Source: Aliivibrio_A sp016764915 (GTDB taxonomy: Bacteria > Pseudomonadota > Gammaproteobacteria > Enterobacterales > Vibrionaceae). Taken from it: a stretch of DNA of 64,000 bases. The translations under genes and the position numbers were made by a program. The first letter of the stretch is position 1. Each line of letters begins with the position of its first letter. The notes below the pieces were generated by a model that did no database searches, had not been told where the DNA came from, and worked only from the letters and a program-made list of their open reading frames with translations. Shown piece after piece: positions 35,429 to 50,400 of this stretch. The stretch spans positions 682,001-746,000 of the forward strand of contig OZ245058.1 in the NCBI GenBank assembly GCA_965224595.1. Reading direction: 5' to 3'.

Positions 35429-35497
35429 TGTCGTTTGATAAAGGCACAAAAATAGTAGGGTTACTACGTACCGGGATACCCTAGGAAGGTTAATGTT

Positions 35498-38400
35498 ATG
35501 GATGCACAACTGGACAGAAAGAGCAAAGCGTTAGGTCAAGCTAAAACGGCTAAGAAGAGACGGGATGCAAAGAGCAGCGGCCTACAGTTATCGAGATTGA
35601 TGAGCGGTATCAGTCAAGCGATAAAGCAGCCTCGATGGAAGCTCGCGTCAGCGCAAACCAATATGTTTGCCATCGAACAACTAGAGCCTCGTCTGCTTCT
35701 TTCTGCCGATCCGCTCGCCGCACTTGCTGCCAATGCAAATGATGTGACACTGCAAGTTGTGGAAAAAGCCTCGAATGAGCAGTACATCCAGCTCGTTAAT
35801 AATGAAGATAATGGCGCAGTATTGGGTGAGCGAAAACTTGCCGATATTGCCGATAATAGTGTCATTACCATTGCCGGTACCAGTGATGATGACAAACTGA
35901 CTATTGATCAATCTTTCTTAGATCTTGGTGAACGCCAATTCATTATCCAGTTTGATGGCAACCAAGGTGAAGATACAGTCGCAACCGGTGCAACGGTAAC
36001 CACCAGTCATTGGCAAGTCAGTGGGGACAACTCAGGTTCGATGGGAACCAACGGAATTGTTGAGTATCTCAATGCTGAAGTGCTAGAAGCAACCAATAGC
36101 GATGAATCACAGCACGTACTTTCTGCGATTAATAATAGTTACAGTTGGAATGTGACCGAGCAAGGTAATGGCGTTCTTTCAACATTGGAAGAGCAACTTG
36201 GAACCATTATCGATAACGAATCGTCGACTCAAATTAGCTTTTCGGGTTTTGATGAATTGTCGGGAAGTGGTACCGATTATTTGGATTACAGCCAGTATAG
36301 CGAAGGCGTCAATGTTGATTTAGAGCAAGGTGTTGCAACAGGTTTTGACAGCATCAGTGGCGTGAATACGCTGTTGGGCTCAAATTTTGACGACACGTTT
36401 ACGGGTGATACCAACAACAACGTATTCGTAGTCGGTTTTGGTGACAGTGTTGATGGTGGCGAAGGCTTTGATGCTGTTGTTTACCGTGAGTCGGGAGCGA
36501 CTGGTGTCGATATTACGCTTTCTGTCGATACGGCGGGAGAAGATTTCACTTATCAAGGCGGCTCTTGGGATGGCACAGATTTCACCGATACGGTGGATCA
36601 AACCGTCACACTAGTGGATGTTGACTTACTGTCTGCTGAGGGCGGCAGTGGGGAAAACTATTTTAATTTCTCAGCTGCTGATGTGCAGGTTAATCTGCTG
36701 GGTGGTGATGGGGCCGATACATTAATCGGTGGCTCTGAAGGTGACGTTTTTGTTGGTGGCGCTGGTGATGATGCCATTATTGGCAATGGCGGCGATGACG
36801 AAGTGATCTCTGTTAGAGCGGATGATTTTGAGTTAGTAGCAAATAAATTGAAAGTCGGAACCGACGAAGAAGATACTTATACCGATATTGAAAGTGTCTA
36901 TCTTAAAGCACTCTCTTTAGATACAGACATAACGGGCCATACGCTCGATGCCAGTGCAGCAAGTGACTATAACATCACACTTGAGGGCACCGATTTAGCG
37001 GATACTCTGATTGCTTCCAACTACGGCGATCTACTCAGTGGTTTGGGTGGCGCAGATACGATTACATCAGGAACAGGGGCTGATACGCTGGTTGAGGATT
37101 TTGCAGGCCGTGCTTATGTAGCTGTTTCTGGTATTGATTACGAGTTGGATTTATCACAGGGTGATAATGAAATCGTTACTATTACCCTTCCTAATGCGAC
37201 ATCAGGATCAGGTTACACCCTTAGCTTTACGACTGTCGATGGAACCGTAACAACCGATGAGATCCTTTGGGATTCGGCAACTCGTGATGTGTCACGTGCG
37301 ATAGAGAAAGCGCTCAATCTAAATTATGGCCAGATCATTGTTACCGATGTTGTGGATGGGTGGGATGTCGAGTTTGCCGGCTTGTATGCGGGTCAACCTA
37401 TTTTGCAATCCGTTGCTGCGAGCGGCGGAAGTGGAGTCACAGTTGCGATTTCACAAACAGGCACTCAAGTTGTCGATACTTTAATAGGCTTTGGCGCTGA
37501 GGATAATTTAGAGCTTGCAGGTAGCGTAGGTGCAGACGATGTTGACCTATCAGCCTTTACCGGTAGCAGTGATATTTCTACTTTTGGTGGCGTGGATACC
37601 ATTCGCGGCGCACAAGGTATAAATACCATTGATGCTGGAGCGGGTGATGACTTTATTTATGTCTCGGGCAATGCCAATGATGTGGTTATTGGTGGTGAGG
37701 GTGAAGATACCCTGTTAGCCGATATGAGTGGCGATTCTGGAATCAATCTAACGTTCAACCTTGATAACGATCAACTGTCTATAAAAGCCGCTTTAATCAG
37801 CTTAAGTGGTATTGAAACGGCGGAGTTAATCGGTTCTGATGGTACTGATAGCTTCAATAGTAGTGATTTCCACGGTGTTTCGGAAAGTAACTCAATGCGC
37901 TTGATTGATGGGTGGGAGGATCTTAACCAACACATTTTACGCCTTAACCTTGATGATGGCAGCACGGTTATTGATGTTGATGTTGAATCTGCATCGACCC
38001 TTGAAGAGCTACTCGCGCTGATTAATGCGGCTGATGACCGTGAAACTGGGGCGATGGAGGCGACATTCGATCAGGCAACGGCAAGTGTTTCGATTTCAGG
38101 TATCGATGCGTTCGGCGTAGCGGGTGATGACAGTTCAATACTGTCCATATTAGGCCTTGATGGCGTTGCAGTATCAAATTCCGTTGCCACTGGCGTCAGT
38201 ATGAGCCTATTAGCATCGATTCAATTGACCTCTCAGCGAGGTAATGCAGGCTCAGATATCTATGTTGGCTCTAAAGGTATAGATACATTTTATATTGATG
38301 ATGACGATAGCTCGGTAACGGCAGGTTTGGGTGCGGATACTGTGATTGCAGAAACCACTGCGACTCACACTGAAGTTGTAGTTGAAGGCACCGAGATCAC

Positions 38401-41400
38401 TTGGAAAGGTGATGCTCAAACGGATAAGTCCGTATCACTGGCTGGTATAGAAAGTGCCGAAATTTTTGCCATCACAGGTGCCACCAAATTAGATGCCAGC
38501 AGTGCATCCATCAATGTGGTATTGGATGCAGGTCAGACAACCGCAGAGCTACTAGGTGGTACTGGATACAATGAGTTGCGCATTGATGTTTCGCAACGCA
38601 GTGACATGGCGACCGATGTAGTTTCAGTGACTGTTGATGATGCCGCCATCTCTAATGATGTTGTTTTCTATGGTGGTTCCGGTACGTTTGATATTGCAGA
38701 TTTTGATTGGGCAACCATCACAGGGGCCGATTTTTCGTTTGTTGCTGAATCTTCAGGCAATCTAACCATCGATAGTGATATCACCATTCAAGGGCAATCG
38801 ATCAAGTTCCGTGCGGACAATAATAAAGTGACTGTCAATGCCAACATCACAACGGATGATTTGAGTGCGACAGCGGGAAATATTGAGATTTATGCTAAAA
38901 ACATCGTAATTAGTGACGGGGTCACAATTTCTGCCAAGGGCATGACATTAGCGCAGAGCGGCGATCTCTCATTTGTTGCTTCCGATTCTCGTAATGTGAT
39001 TAAGGGCATCGGCTTTTATAACTACGATAAGGTGAGTGCGAGCATTACAATTGGCGCAGCAACTTTAACGGGCAGAGACATTACTTTGCTCGCAAGGGCT
39101 GAGACCAATCCAGATAGCCCAGTAAACTACGGCGGTGAACCCATTGATACCGACGTACCGAGTATTCAAGACTTTAAAGATGAGTTAGAGAACTTTAGTC
39201 TGTTTGTGGGTTATTCTCGCTCAGAGGTCGACACAAAAATCACCATCAGCGAATCTGCTGTTATTCGTGGCGATAATATTGTTATTGAGTCACGTTCGAT
39301 TGCTCGGGTTACGTCAGAACCACTTGCTGTGATGCTTTCCGTTGCCATTGGTAGTATTAAGTCTTCAGCAACTGTAGATATGGACGGTACCATTCTGGCA
39401 GAAGGCGATGTGACTATCTCGTCCAATACGGAAAACTATTTGAAAGTGAGTGCAGACCAATTCTTTGGATTGAAAGGATACTCTGCCAGTGTGGCTGTCG
39501 GCCTTCTTGATAGCGACTCCAATGCCTCGGTATCTGAAACCGCCACTATTGTTTCGCAAGGAAATTTGGATGTCAGTGCTTATACCGCTGACTTTACCTA
39601 TGTCGGCGCCTTAAGTGATGCGGGTGCTAAGGGTAAATTAGCCGCGAGTGTTGCGGTGCATATTGAGAATGGCAATACCAACGCGACACTGGCTGGAGAT
39701 ATCTTTGTTCTAGGAGATGTCAACGTCAGTGCTGATCATAAGCAGGGGCGTGTTGATGGTGTTTGGGGGACCGTTGCAGAAGCGGTTGTTGATCGTGTTC
39801 CGAGTGTGCTTGATAACATCAAAGATAAGTTCAAACAAAAAGGCTCTACGGCGCTTAAGTCAGGCGGTATGGCCTGGTTAGGTAAAAAATCCTCTCCGAG
39901 CGACCGATTAAGTCCTACCAAATTTACCGCAGGTATTGCTTTTGCTTATTCCGAAGATACCAATAATGCGAATTCGTATATCGGTATTGATGGTGAAACC
40001 AGCGACATTCAAATTGGTGGCTCGCTCAACCAAAGCGCGACGGTTGATAGCCGAATGCTTACCAGCGTATCGTCGACGTCAAGCTCCGTTTCTCAGACCT
40101 CACAGCTTAAAAATTCGACTGGAACCAAGAGTGAGTTTAGCCAAGTTCCGTTTGGTGGCGCTGTCTCTGTCTCCATTGCCGAGCTGAATAATAGTGCGAC
40201 TGCATTGATGCAGGGTGATACCTCAATAGATGTGCTAGATAAGATGACGTTGGACGCTAAGAGTGAAAACCTCACCGGACTTATTAGCCAAGACACCACG
40301 TTCAAATATGTCAAACCAACGAGCATCAGCAATTCTCAAATCGATACCGATTACTCCATTGACACCGATGACCTGATCTCATTGGATTATGGCAATTATG
40401 ATTGGCAACAAATTGAAGCGGAACAACCAAGTATTGGCATTCTTGGGGTCGTTTATAAGTATCTTGGCGACGATACATCGACGATGCGTCTTGCTAGCGA
40501 AGATTTTAGTGATACGTTCCGTTGGGAGTTACTCGGCGATAAGGTGACAAGTCTGCCGAATCAACTGCTCGGTGGTGAGTCTGAATTGTACCTGATTGAT
40601 AATACGGTTAAATCTGAGGCTGCTGGCGCAAAAGTATCGATTGGATTGAATTTCGGTTATCTCGATTCTAACCAAAATGCGGCGGCTAAAATTGGTGGAT
40701 CTGTTGAAGTGAATCAGCGAGAGGCACTAGAAAACACGCATGCATCGGGTGATGAACAAACGCTCGTTGATGCACTACTGCCTTTAACCAGCATCAGCGC
40801 TCGCAATATAGACATCAGCTCAGAGGCTATCAATAAATCTGTCGATTATGTCGGTATGCTCACCGATACCTCCTCTAACATACCAATATTGAAACAGATT
40901 TATGCGGCCAGTGGGGCTTCGCAGAGCTTGAATGGCTCAGGTGCTAGTGTTTACATTAACAACGTGACTTTGAACAGTCATGCGATCATTGAAGAAGGTG
41001 CCAAGGTATACGCGGATGATCTTAATATCAGTTCTGATGCTACTGCATTTGCGATTAACCTCGGTTACTCGGCAGGTTATGGAACCGGCACGCTTGGTAT
41101 GTCAGGCCTGTTTATGGGGAACTTTGTAGAGAGTGATTCCCAAGCGCGTATTGATTCGGGTGTTGATTTAGACATTGCGACTCGGATTAATAATGTGGGT
41201 GGTGTTGAACGGTTGAGTGTTACTGCCGATAACCGGGTCGATATTATTACCGTCGCAGGCGGTGGAGCATCGGGTGGTGCGATTGGCATCGGTGCTTCTT
41301 CTATTGTTAATGAAGTCACTAAGGTCACCAAAGCGCAAATTGGTAACAGCGACGCAGTAAGTCGCAGTGGTGATATTGATGTAAATGGTGACGTCAGAGT

Positions 41401-44400
41401 CGCAGCAACGTCAGAAGGTTTCATTTTTGGCACGGCAATGAGTGCTTCTTGGGCGACCGGAAAAGTTGCCCCTTCAGGTGGTGAAGCGCCAGAAACCACC
41501 AATACTGAGTACGGAATATCGGTGTCAGGTGCGTTCATTTTTAATACGGCAGATTTTACAACCTCTGCAACCATTTATAACCTCAATAGCTTAAATTCGG
41601 ACGCTCTAGCTCTTAACGCCACAGAGCGCTCTTGGGTACTTGCGTTTCCAATTTCATACGCCAGTGCAGAAGCTAACTCTTTTGCTTTGGCCGCTGCCGG
41701 TATTGGGCTGCGTAATGATGTCGACTTTGATATCAAAGCAGGTCTGCAAGGAATCAACACGTTAACGGCAGATAGCTTGTCTATCGATGCGGTCAATAAC
41801 AGCACTGTGGTAACGGCATCGATTTCAGCGGCACTGTCGAGCATTGCAGAAACCTCTACGGGCTCAAGCAGCAGTATTGCCTTGGCGGGTAATGTCTCTA
41901 TTAATAATGTGACTAACGATCTCGACGCCTTCCTTTCAGACATCACTAACGCTTCTATTAATGATAAAAATGGCGATGGATTCGCGATCGATATTGAAGC
42001 AAGCGACAGTTCAGATATTTATGCGGTTGCGCTTGGTGTTGCTTATGCAGGCAGCGGTTCAGTGGGTGTGACGTATGCTGAAAATAATATAATCAGTGAC
42101 ATTGATGCGTTAATCAGTGGCGTTGATCTCACGGTGGCAGACGGCAAGGTGCGCCATCAAGCAAACAGTGAAGCCGATATTCTTTCTGTCGCATTAGGTG
42201 CGGCTGTGAGCAAAGATACCTCACCCGATTTTGATACCAAAGTGGGCGTATCTATTGCGGCTGCGGTCAGTTTCAACAAAGTTCGTATGAATACCCGTGC
42301 GAAGGTGCTCAATAGCACCATCACGCTTCCTTCTCATGATCTTGATAGTGCTCGTCTGGATGTTATCGCCGACAATGAGTCCGATATTATTGCGGTTGTT
42401 GTGGCGCCATCGGTGGGTTTACAAAGCGGTGGAACCACCACAGTGACGCTTTCCGGTTCTGGTGCGTACGTTGAAAATGAGGTTTATGGAGATACGATAG
42501 CCACCATTGATGGCTCTTCGATTGGACAGACATCAACAGTGAATACAGCTTCAAATGCATCAAATGGTGTATTTGTTAAAGCGGATGCCGATGGTGATAT
42601 CTCTGCAACCGTGGTTTCTGCCAGTATTGCGTATGCTGGAGCCTCTACGGGAACGGGTGTATCCGGTGGGATTGGCATCTCAATGGCTGAAAACAATATC
42701 GGTGGAGACAGCGGCAGTGCCAATCAAATCAGCGCGACGATTAATAATACCAATATTGATATAACGGGTGCGGTGGAAACCTCAGCGGAAAGCAATCAAG
42801 AGATCACATCAAACGTGGTGGCGGCCTCTGTTGCTCTTGCTCAATCGACCAGTGGAGCGGCTGGTTCATTAAGTGGCGTTGGCTCTACCACTGACAATGA
42901 AGTGATGGTCGATATCACTTCGGGCGTGACGGCAACGGTAGCGGGCAAGTCAATACTAGCGGACTCACTCGCAATTACAGCGAAAGATAATTCAAAAATC
43001 ATAAGTACGGTGGTGGGTGCATCGATAGCAGGAAGTTACTCTCCAGCTTCGGGGGCGGCGACATTAAGTATTGGCGTATCGTTAGCAAGCAATGATGTTT
43101 ACAACAATACATTAGCGATTATTGATAATGTCGATATTGGCTCTCAACTACGCCCAATCGATAGTGTAACGCTACTCGCTGATTCAAAAGCAACGATCAC
43201 TGCGACCTCTGTCGCTGCTTCGTTCGCATTGAGCTACAGTACATCAGGCTCTATTTCGGTCAGTGGAGCAGGTGCCAATGCGATCAATACCATCAAAGGC
43301 TCAACGTCAGCCAGTATTATTGATAGCGAGATTATAAGCACAGGCAGTGTGAGTATCACAGCAACCAATACCTCAACAGTCAATGCTCAAGTTGCCGCTG
43401 TATCGGTGGCTGCTGGTGGCGGTAGTGGTGGTGGTTTAGGTGTATCAATAGGCGCAGCAGTCACTGAAAACTACATTGGAGACTCTGGCTCAAGACTGTC
43501 AGTCAATGCATCCATCCAAGATTCTGAGATTGAAACTACTGGGGCTATCACGCTCTCTTCAACCGCCGATCTCACTATTGATTCCGGTGTTGGTGCTGGG
43601 TCAATGGCGATTGCAGGCGGCTCTGGCGGTGGCATTGCAGGCTCCGGTTCCGGTGTGAGCGCGATTAATGAAATCTACGCCGATGCCAATGCCTATGTTG
43701 ATAACAGCTCTTATGCTAATCAGCAGTTAACCGCTCAGTCGTTAACCATGACCGCGCACAATCTTTCTGATATTACGGCAATCGCAGCTGCCGCTTCCAT
43801 TGCTGCAGGCTTTGGCTCTGGCGGCGGTATCGCGGGTACGATTGGCGTGGCTCTGGCGCGAAATACCATAGATACCAACTCAAAAGCCTACGTTGCGGGT
43901 GCTGATCTTGAACTAGGTTCAGGCGCGCTTGGTCTCGAGGCGAAGAGTGACAATGATATTACTTCTACCTCTGTAGCCGCTTCAGTCGCGGTTGCATTTG
44001 GTTCTGGCGGTGGTATTGCGCTGAGTGGTGCCGGTGCAAACTCAATCAACGCCATCAATGGTAATACCCAAGCGTCGATGAACGGTGTGAAGGTGCTTAA
44101 TGCGGGCGGAGTAACGTTAAGCGCTGACAATTTTTCCGACATTAGTGCAACTGTGGTCGCGGTTAGTGTTTCGGGCGGCGGTGGTTCTGGAGGTGGTGTC
44201 GGTGTCTCGATTGGTGCGGCTGTCACCGAAAATGAGATCGGCACTTCCGGTGATAGACTCAAAATAGGTGCCTGTATTGAAGATACAAGCATTAATGCTT
44301 CAGGCGCGTTAAGCCTAGATGCTAACGAGGAAATGAGCATTGTTTCTGGTGTGGGCGCGGGTGGTATGGCGGTTGCGGGCGGAGCGGGAGGCGGTATAGC

Positions 44401-47400
44401 TGCAGCGGGTTCCGGTGTCAGTGCAACCAATAAAGTTTACGCCCAAGTCGAGAGTTACATTGATAACACAGGCTTTCCAAATCGATCGATAACGGCTTCA
44501 ACTATTTCACTCACTTCAACCAGCAAATCCGAAATTAAGGCGGAGCTGGGATCGGCCTCTCTTGGCTTAGCAGGTGGTTCTGGTGGTGGCGTCTCAGTCA
44601 CTATTGGTATCTCGTTAGCTGAAAACAGCATTGATGTGGATACAAGCAGTTTCATTAAGGGCGTTAACTCCATAGATAGCAGTGGCGCTATTGATGTCAG
44701 TGCATCGACAGAGAATGATATCGATGCCATCTCGGTGGCGGCAACCTCATCCATTGCGGGTGGCGCAGGTGGTGGAATCAGCATCAGTGGTGCGGGAGCA
44801 ACGGCTGATAATAGTATTGCTGGCACTACCATGGCATTTTTAGAAAATAGTCAAATTAATAGTGCTTCTCAGGTTGATATTGATGCTTCAGATAACTCTG
44901 ATATCGATGCAACGGTTGTGGCGGCTTCGTTGTCAGGAGCTGGCGGCGCGGGTGGTGGCATTGGAGTTGCCATCGGTGCAGCGTTAGCCTCGAATACCAT
45001 AGGTACCAGTGGTAACCGTCAATCAGTTCGCTCGTATGTGAAGAATTCAGGTATTACAACCAGTGGCGATCTCTCGTTAACGGCCACAGGCAATATGACG
45101 ATTGATTCAGGTGTAGGTGCTGGCAGCATGGCCGTTTCTGGCGGAGCGGGTGGCGGTATTTCAGGTGCTGGCGCAGGTGTCAGTACCACCAATGACGTTT
45201 ACAACGAAGTATCTACGTACATTGATAACAGCTCTGCGAGCAGTAAGTCTATCAATAGTGCGAACCTCTCTTTAGACAGTGACAACACCTCGAAAATTAC
45301 CGCAACAGCGGGTGCAGCGGCACTTGCGGCTGGTTTTGGCGCTGGTGGTGGTATCTCTGGCTCAATCGGTGTGGCACTGGCGGACAATACTGTTGATGCT
45401 AATACGTACAGTTACATGGAGGATGTCAATCAGGTAACGACGGGTGATGTGAGCATTTCAGCGATATCAGATAACACCATTAAGGCGACATCAGTCGCGG
45501 CCTCTATTTCAGCCGCAGGTGGTGCAGGTGGTGGTATTGCTATCAGTGGCGCGGGCGCAGAAACAACCAATAAAGTGTCTGGCATCACGTCGGCTTATAT
45601 TGCCAATAGTACGTTAGGGGCTGAAAATAACAAAGTTGGCCAAGTTGATGTATCGGCAAGTAACACTTCAACTATTGAATCAACCATTGCCGCAGTATCA
45701 GCAGCAGGTGCAGGTGGTGCTGGCGGCGGTATCGGGGTCTCTATTGGTGCCGCGATTGCCAACAACGACATTGGTAGCAGTGGCGATCGCCTTACCGTAA
45801 ATAGCCACATTGATAACAGCGAGTTATACGCATCTGATGCGTTAACCGTTGAATCTGAACTTGATATGACGATTACCGCAGGTGTGGGTGCAGGCAGTGC
45901 CGCAGTAGCCGGCGGTGCGGTAGGTGTCAGTGGCTCAGGTGCCGGTGTTGGTGTGCACAATGAGATCTATGCTGATGTAGATAGCTACATTACTGATAGC
46001 ACTAAAATTTCGGCAGCCGATATAACGATTACCTCGTTGAGTGAATCAGAGATTGATGCAACAGCAGGGGCAGCTTCATTGTCTGCCAGCTTTGCTCCAA
46101 TTGGTTTTACCATCTCGATTGCTGCTTCTGAGGTGGAGAACAATGTTGATATTAACTTAAACAGTAATGTCCACAACTCAACGCTAGTCAGTGATGGAGC
46201 GTTTACATTAACCGCCACAGAAAATGATGACGTATCGACTACAGGCGTGGCAACTTCTGTGGCACTCGGTGTCGGTTTTGCTGGCGCGGGTGTGTTTGTT
46301 GATAGCTCTGTCACCGGTAATGTGGGGGCAGGCGTTACGGATTCCGACATTACGGTTTATGGCGAAGGCTCGATTAAAGCGCTTGCAGACTCAACGCAGC
46401 GCAGCGAATCCTACGGTATTGCAGCAGGCTTAGTGGCGGCAGGTGTGGTTTTTGCCGATAGCGAATCTGAATTTAATACCACCGTTACCTTTAATGGCGT
46501 TAATTATGTAGGTCATGATTTAACGTTAGTGGCCAAAGCGACTGAGAATAATTATGTTTTTGCCGTTGCAGGTAGTGGTGGAGTCTTAGCTGGCGCAGGT
46601 GTTGGTGCGGATACTAAATCAACCAGCACGACTCTAGTATCAATAGGCGATGAAACAGAGCTTACATTAGGTGAGATTGGCGGCGATGGCGATTTAGATG
46701 TCAAGGCTGAGCATATCGCTAAATTTGATGCGAAAATCATCGCCGCTTCTGGTGGATTACTTTCGGGGTCTGGTGCGGAAGTTGACCATGATATTACCGC
46801 TGACGTTACAGTGAAATTAGGTGATGGTACGGATGACAGTGACGCTCTGGTCATTCGAGCGGCGGATATCAATGCGGATGCCATCAATCGTGCCTGGAAA
46901 AACCAAGGTGGACAGATTCGAGCTGTGGCTGTCGGTCTAGCCAGTGCCGCTGGTGTTGATAGTCGCACGGTTCTTGATATGGAGACCGCTATTGATGTCG
47001 GTGACCACGCCTCGTTAACTGCTTGGGGAACTGGCGATGACGAAGGTATCTCACTCAATGCACTCAACGATCTCGATATTACGGATAAGGTTATTCTTAA
47101 TGCCGCTGGTGCGTTAGCAGGAACCGGGGCAACGGTAAAAATATCGGATGATCAGTTATTAGCAAAAGTCCGTGTTGGTGAAGATTCAATACTCATCAGT
47201 GAGGGTGACATTCAAATTTCTGCTCGAGGTCAAGGCACGGTAGTGAGTTCGGTAGAGTCAGATTCAATCGGTGCTGCTTCAGTGACGGTGACAGATTCGG
47301 AAGCCAATATCACACCCGTTAATACCATTCTTATCGATTTAAACGCAGATCTGACAGCCTACGGCAATGTAAACCTCTCTGCGGGAACCGATACTGAGTT

Positions 47401-50400
47401 CAATCGAGATGACTATAAAGTGCATGCTTTGATTGATAATTTTGCAGCCAGCCTGATCCCTATCGATGATTCTGACGCATTGGCAACCTTGTCGCAAACC
47501 AATGTCATCACCATAGCAGCGGGTGCGCATGTTAAAACTGCTCGCCAGATGAACCTTCATGCTGAGCGTTTTGGTTTTGCTGATATGTTTGCACAGACTA
47601 AAACCGTCAACTGGGCATCGGCTCTCGGTGGCACCGCAGATCTTGGCGGGGATGTGGTCACAGGCACAACAGGAACCGTGAGTAACTCCGGTACCCTTGA
47701 AACGGGTATTCGTCGTAACCAGTCCATTGAATTCACCAGTTTGAATGATGATGGTACGGTTGATCAGTTTACTAAAACCGAAGGCGTTACCTTCAGTGAG
47801 TCTATTGCCACATTGAGCTCAGAACTGTTCGAAGGCTTAGAGTATGCAGAAGAGCAGTTGTCCATTTTTAATGATGGCAAAGCAAGCGATACCAACATTG
47901 AGAAATTCTACAAATCTGAGGTGACTCGAATTCAAGCGCTGCTGCTTGAAGATGGTCTTCTTGAAGAGATTAAGGATTGGGAGCGAATTTCTGATTCTAT
48001 CGGGGCGATTGCCGGGGTGGCTGAGCTTGAGAGTAAACAGACAGAATTGTTGACTTTGTATGGTCAAAGCACCCTTGACAGTGAAGTTGAAAATGCTCTT
48101 TTGTCTGAAATTGATGCAATCATAAGCGAGCTGCTTGAAAAGGAATATATTGAAGAGTTCGGCACTGGAGTCTTTGTTCCAAATCAGGTACAGACTTCAG
48201 TCATTACAATCAATGATATCTACGCAGAAGCAGGGCGAATCGACATTCGCTCTGATGATTATGAAGAGCTTGGTTCTGTGGTTTCACCGGGAGATGCTTC
48301 GGTGAATATCTTAAACCACACTACCGCGTCACTGGTGATCAATGCGATTACTATCCCACAAGAGAATGGTGGCATTTACCTCAATGGTGAGCGTCAAGAT
48401 GCGGATGTTGATTACGAACCTCTAATCAGCGTCATCAATGATGTGGATATCGATTTAGCCAAAGCGGAACTTGCCCTTCGCTTTCCAGATAGCAATGCGG
48501 TGATAACTTGGCCGTCAATCAGTGTGGTTGGTGATATCACTAACCGTACCGGTAAGTTTGAGCTCAAGAGCTTGAGTGGAGATTCGGAGACTCTCGGTAA
48601 AGGTAACATTAATATTTACGCTGATATTGATGTTGAAACTCAAGTGGTCGCAACGGGTGGTTCGACGGTAATCAGTTTACCACCTGGGTCATCTTATTCC
48701 GTTGATGGTTCCGAGTATGCGAAATGGAATTCTGAATTAGGAAATAACGGTATTGATGAGGCGTCTCAATCTGATATTGATGATCTGATTGACCGCTCGA
48801 TTACCGGGCCAAGTATTTACGCCGACAATATTTCTATCACGGCGGAATACATCAATATCAACGGTAAGATCCAGAGTGGTAAAGAGAACTTTACTCTGGA
48901 TATCGATGAAGCGTTAGAAGACACCATTGATAGTTTACGTGCATCAGGCGCAACAGGCCTGATTCGCCTAGATACTGGCAGCGAAGATTTCTCGGTATTT
49001 TATGATGCCACCAATGACCAGGTTGTGGTTGGCGATATGCGAGTCAGCGGCGGCTACATTGAGCTTAATGGCCACATTCTGAATACCAATTCGAACTCAA
49101 ACATTGAGCTACTTGGCGGCTATGCTGAGATTACAGTGAACAACCATACTGATCTTGATGTGAAGATATTAGGGTTAGACGCTTCTCAGCGTGGTAAAGG
49201 CACACTTATCATTCGTGATAAAGCCCAAGCCGATGGCAGTGGAAATGCACTGGTTACCACTTACCACAAAGATAAGAGTGGCGTCTCTGTCACGACGACT
49301 TATGAAAACAGCGGCAGCGAGTCTGTCAGTTCCGGCTCAGACAGTATGACTTACACCCCGAAATCTGGATGGCGTTACTCATGGACCATGGGACAAGAGA
49401 GTTTTGAGCGTCTGTATACGACGGAAGGTACCTCTTCGTGGTTGGGTATTGATGCCTTTGCCAGTGATCCTAGTGACGTGACTTTCTCAGGTACACCTGA
49501 AGTGGTTGGAACGCCAACACTGCGCGGTGAGGGTGCGTATTTTGAATATGTACCGAGCGAATCGAGTGATGAATACACCTTTGATACCGCACATACCACG
49601 CTGACTGAAGAGGAATCTCTGGTTCGCAAATGGACGAAGAGTACCTGGTGGGGCAAGAAAACTTATTACGCTAAATTTGTTCAAGAAAGTAAAGTTCGAG
49701 ATGAATCGACGCACTCGATTAAGGCCGATTATGGTGTAAACATTACCTTTACCGGTAAAGAAGCGGGTGCAGTAGACATTGTATCGAACAGTGGTGGTGA
49801 CGTTATTATTCATGGCAGCATCAGTAACGCTGACGGTACGACGACAATTACCACGAATGCGGGCATCTACACTAACGCAACGGGCAGTGTTGGCGGTAAA
49901 AATATTAAACTTACCGCGTCTAAAATTGGTGGAGCGGCGCTCACCAATTCAGACGGCAGCATTGAATCTGCCAGCTCTGCATTGAAAACCAATCTTACCA
50001 ATGACGCTGGTGGTGCCATTGAGGCGAGAACCTACGGCAATCGAATCAATATCGTTGAAATCGATGGACCTCTTGTTGTTAACAATATTACCTCGGCATC
50101 GTCGTTAGATCTTAGTCGTGATACCGGCGGTAAGGTTTACTTATCAGCGGTGGGAGGTATTGAAGCTCAATCTGGCAGTGACGGTGTGGTAAGAGGCGGT
50201 ATCATCACGATCAACTCTGAAGCTCATGTGGGTACCAGCTCAAACGCATTGAATATTGATAGTGGCAGCACCACCAAAGATTCAGTGTCCGTTCTGGCAG
50301 TGAACGACGTCTACCTATCCGAAATCGATGGAGACTTCCTAGTCAAAGAGATCACCAGTAGTGCTGGTGATGTCACTATTCATGTCGGTCATGGCTCACT

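Noticed and set aside
35456..35485. Inverted repeat just before the giant gene as an operator
   Set aside because: Complementarity is only 5-6 bp with mismatches; too weak to call.
43415..46340. CRISPR-like or DNA-level tandem repeat array
   Set aside because: The periodicity is at protein level with diverged DNA; no short identical repeats with unique spacers are seen anywhere in the window.
40093..47067. Long minus-strand frames inside the giant gene
   Set aside because: They are Pro/Ala/Ser-rich shadows created by the Gly/Ser-rich repeats of the coding strand.
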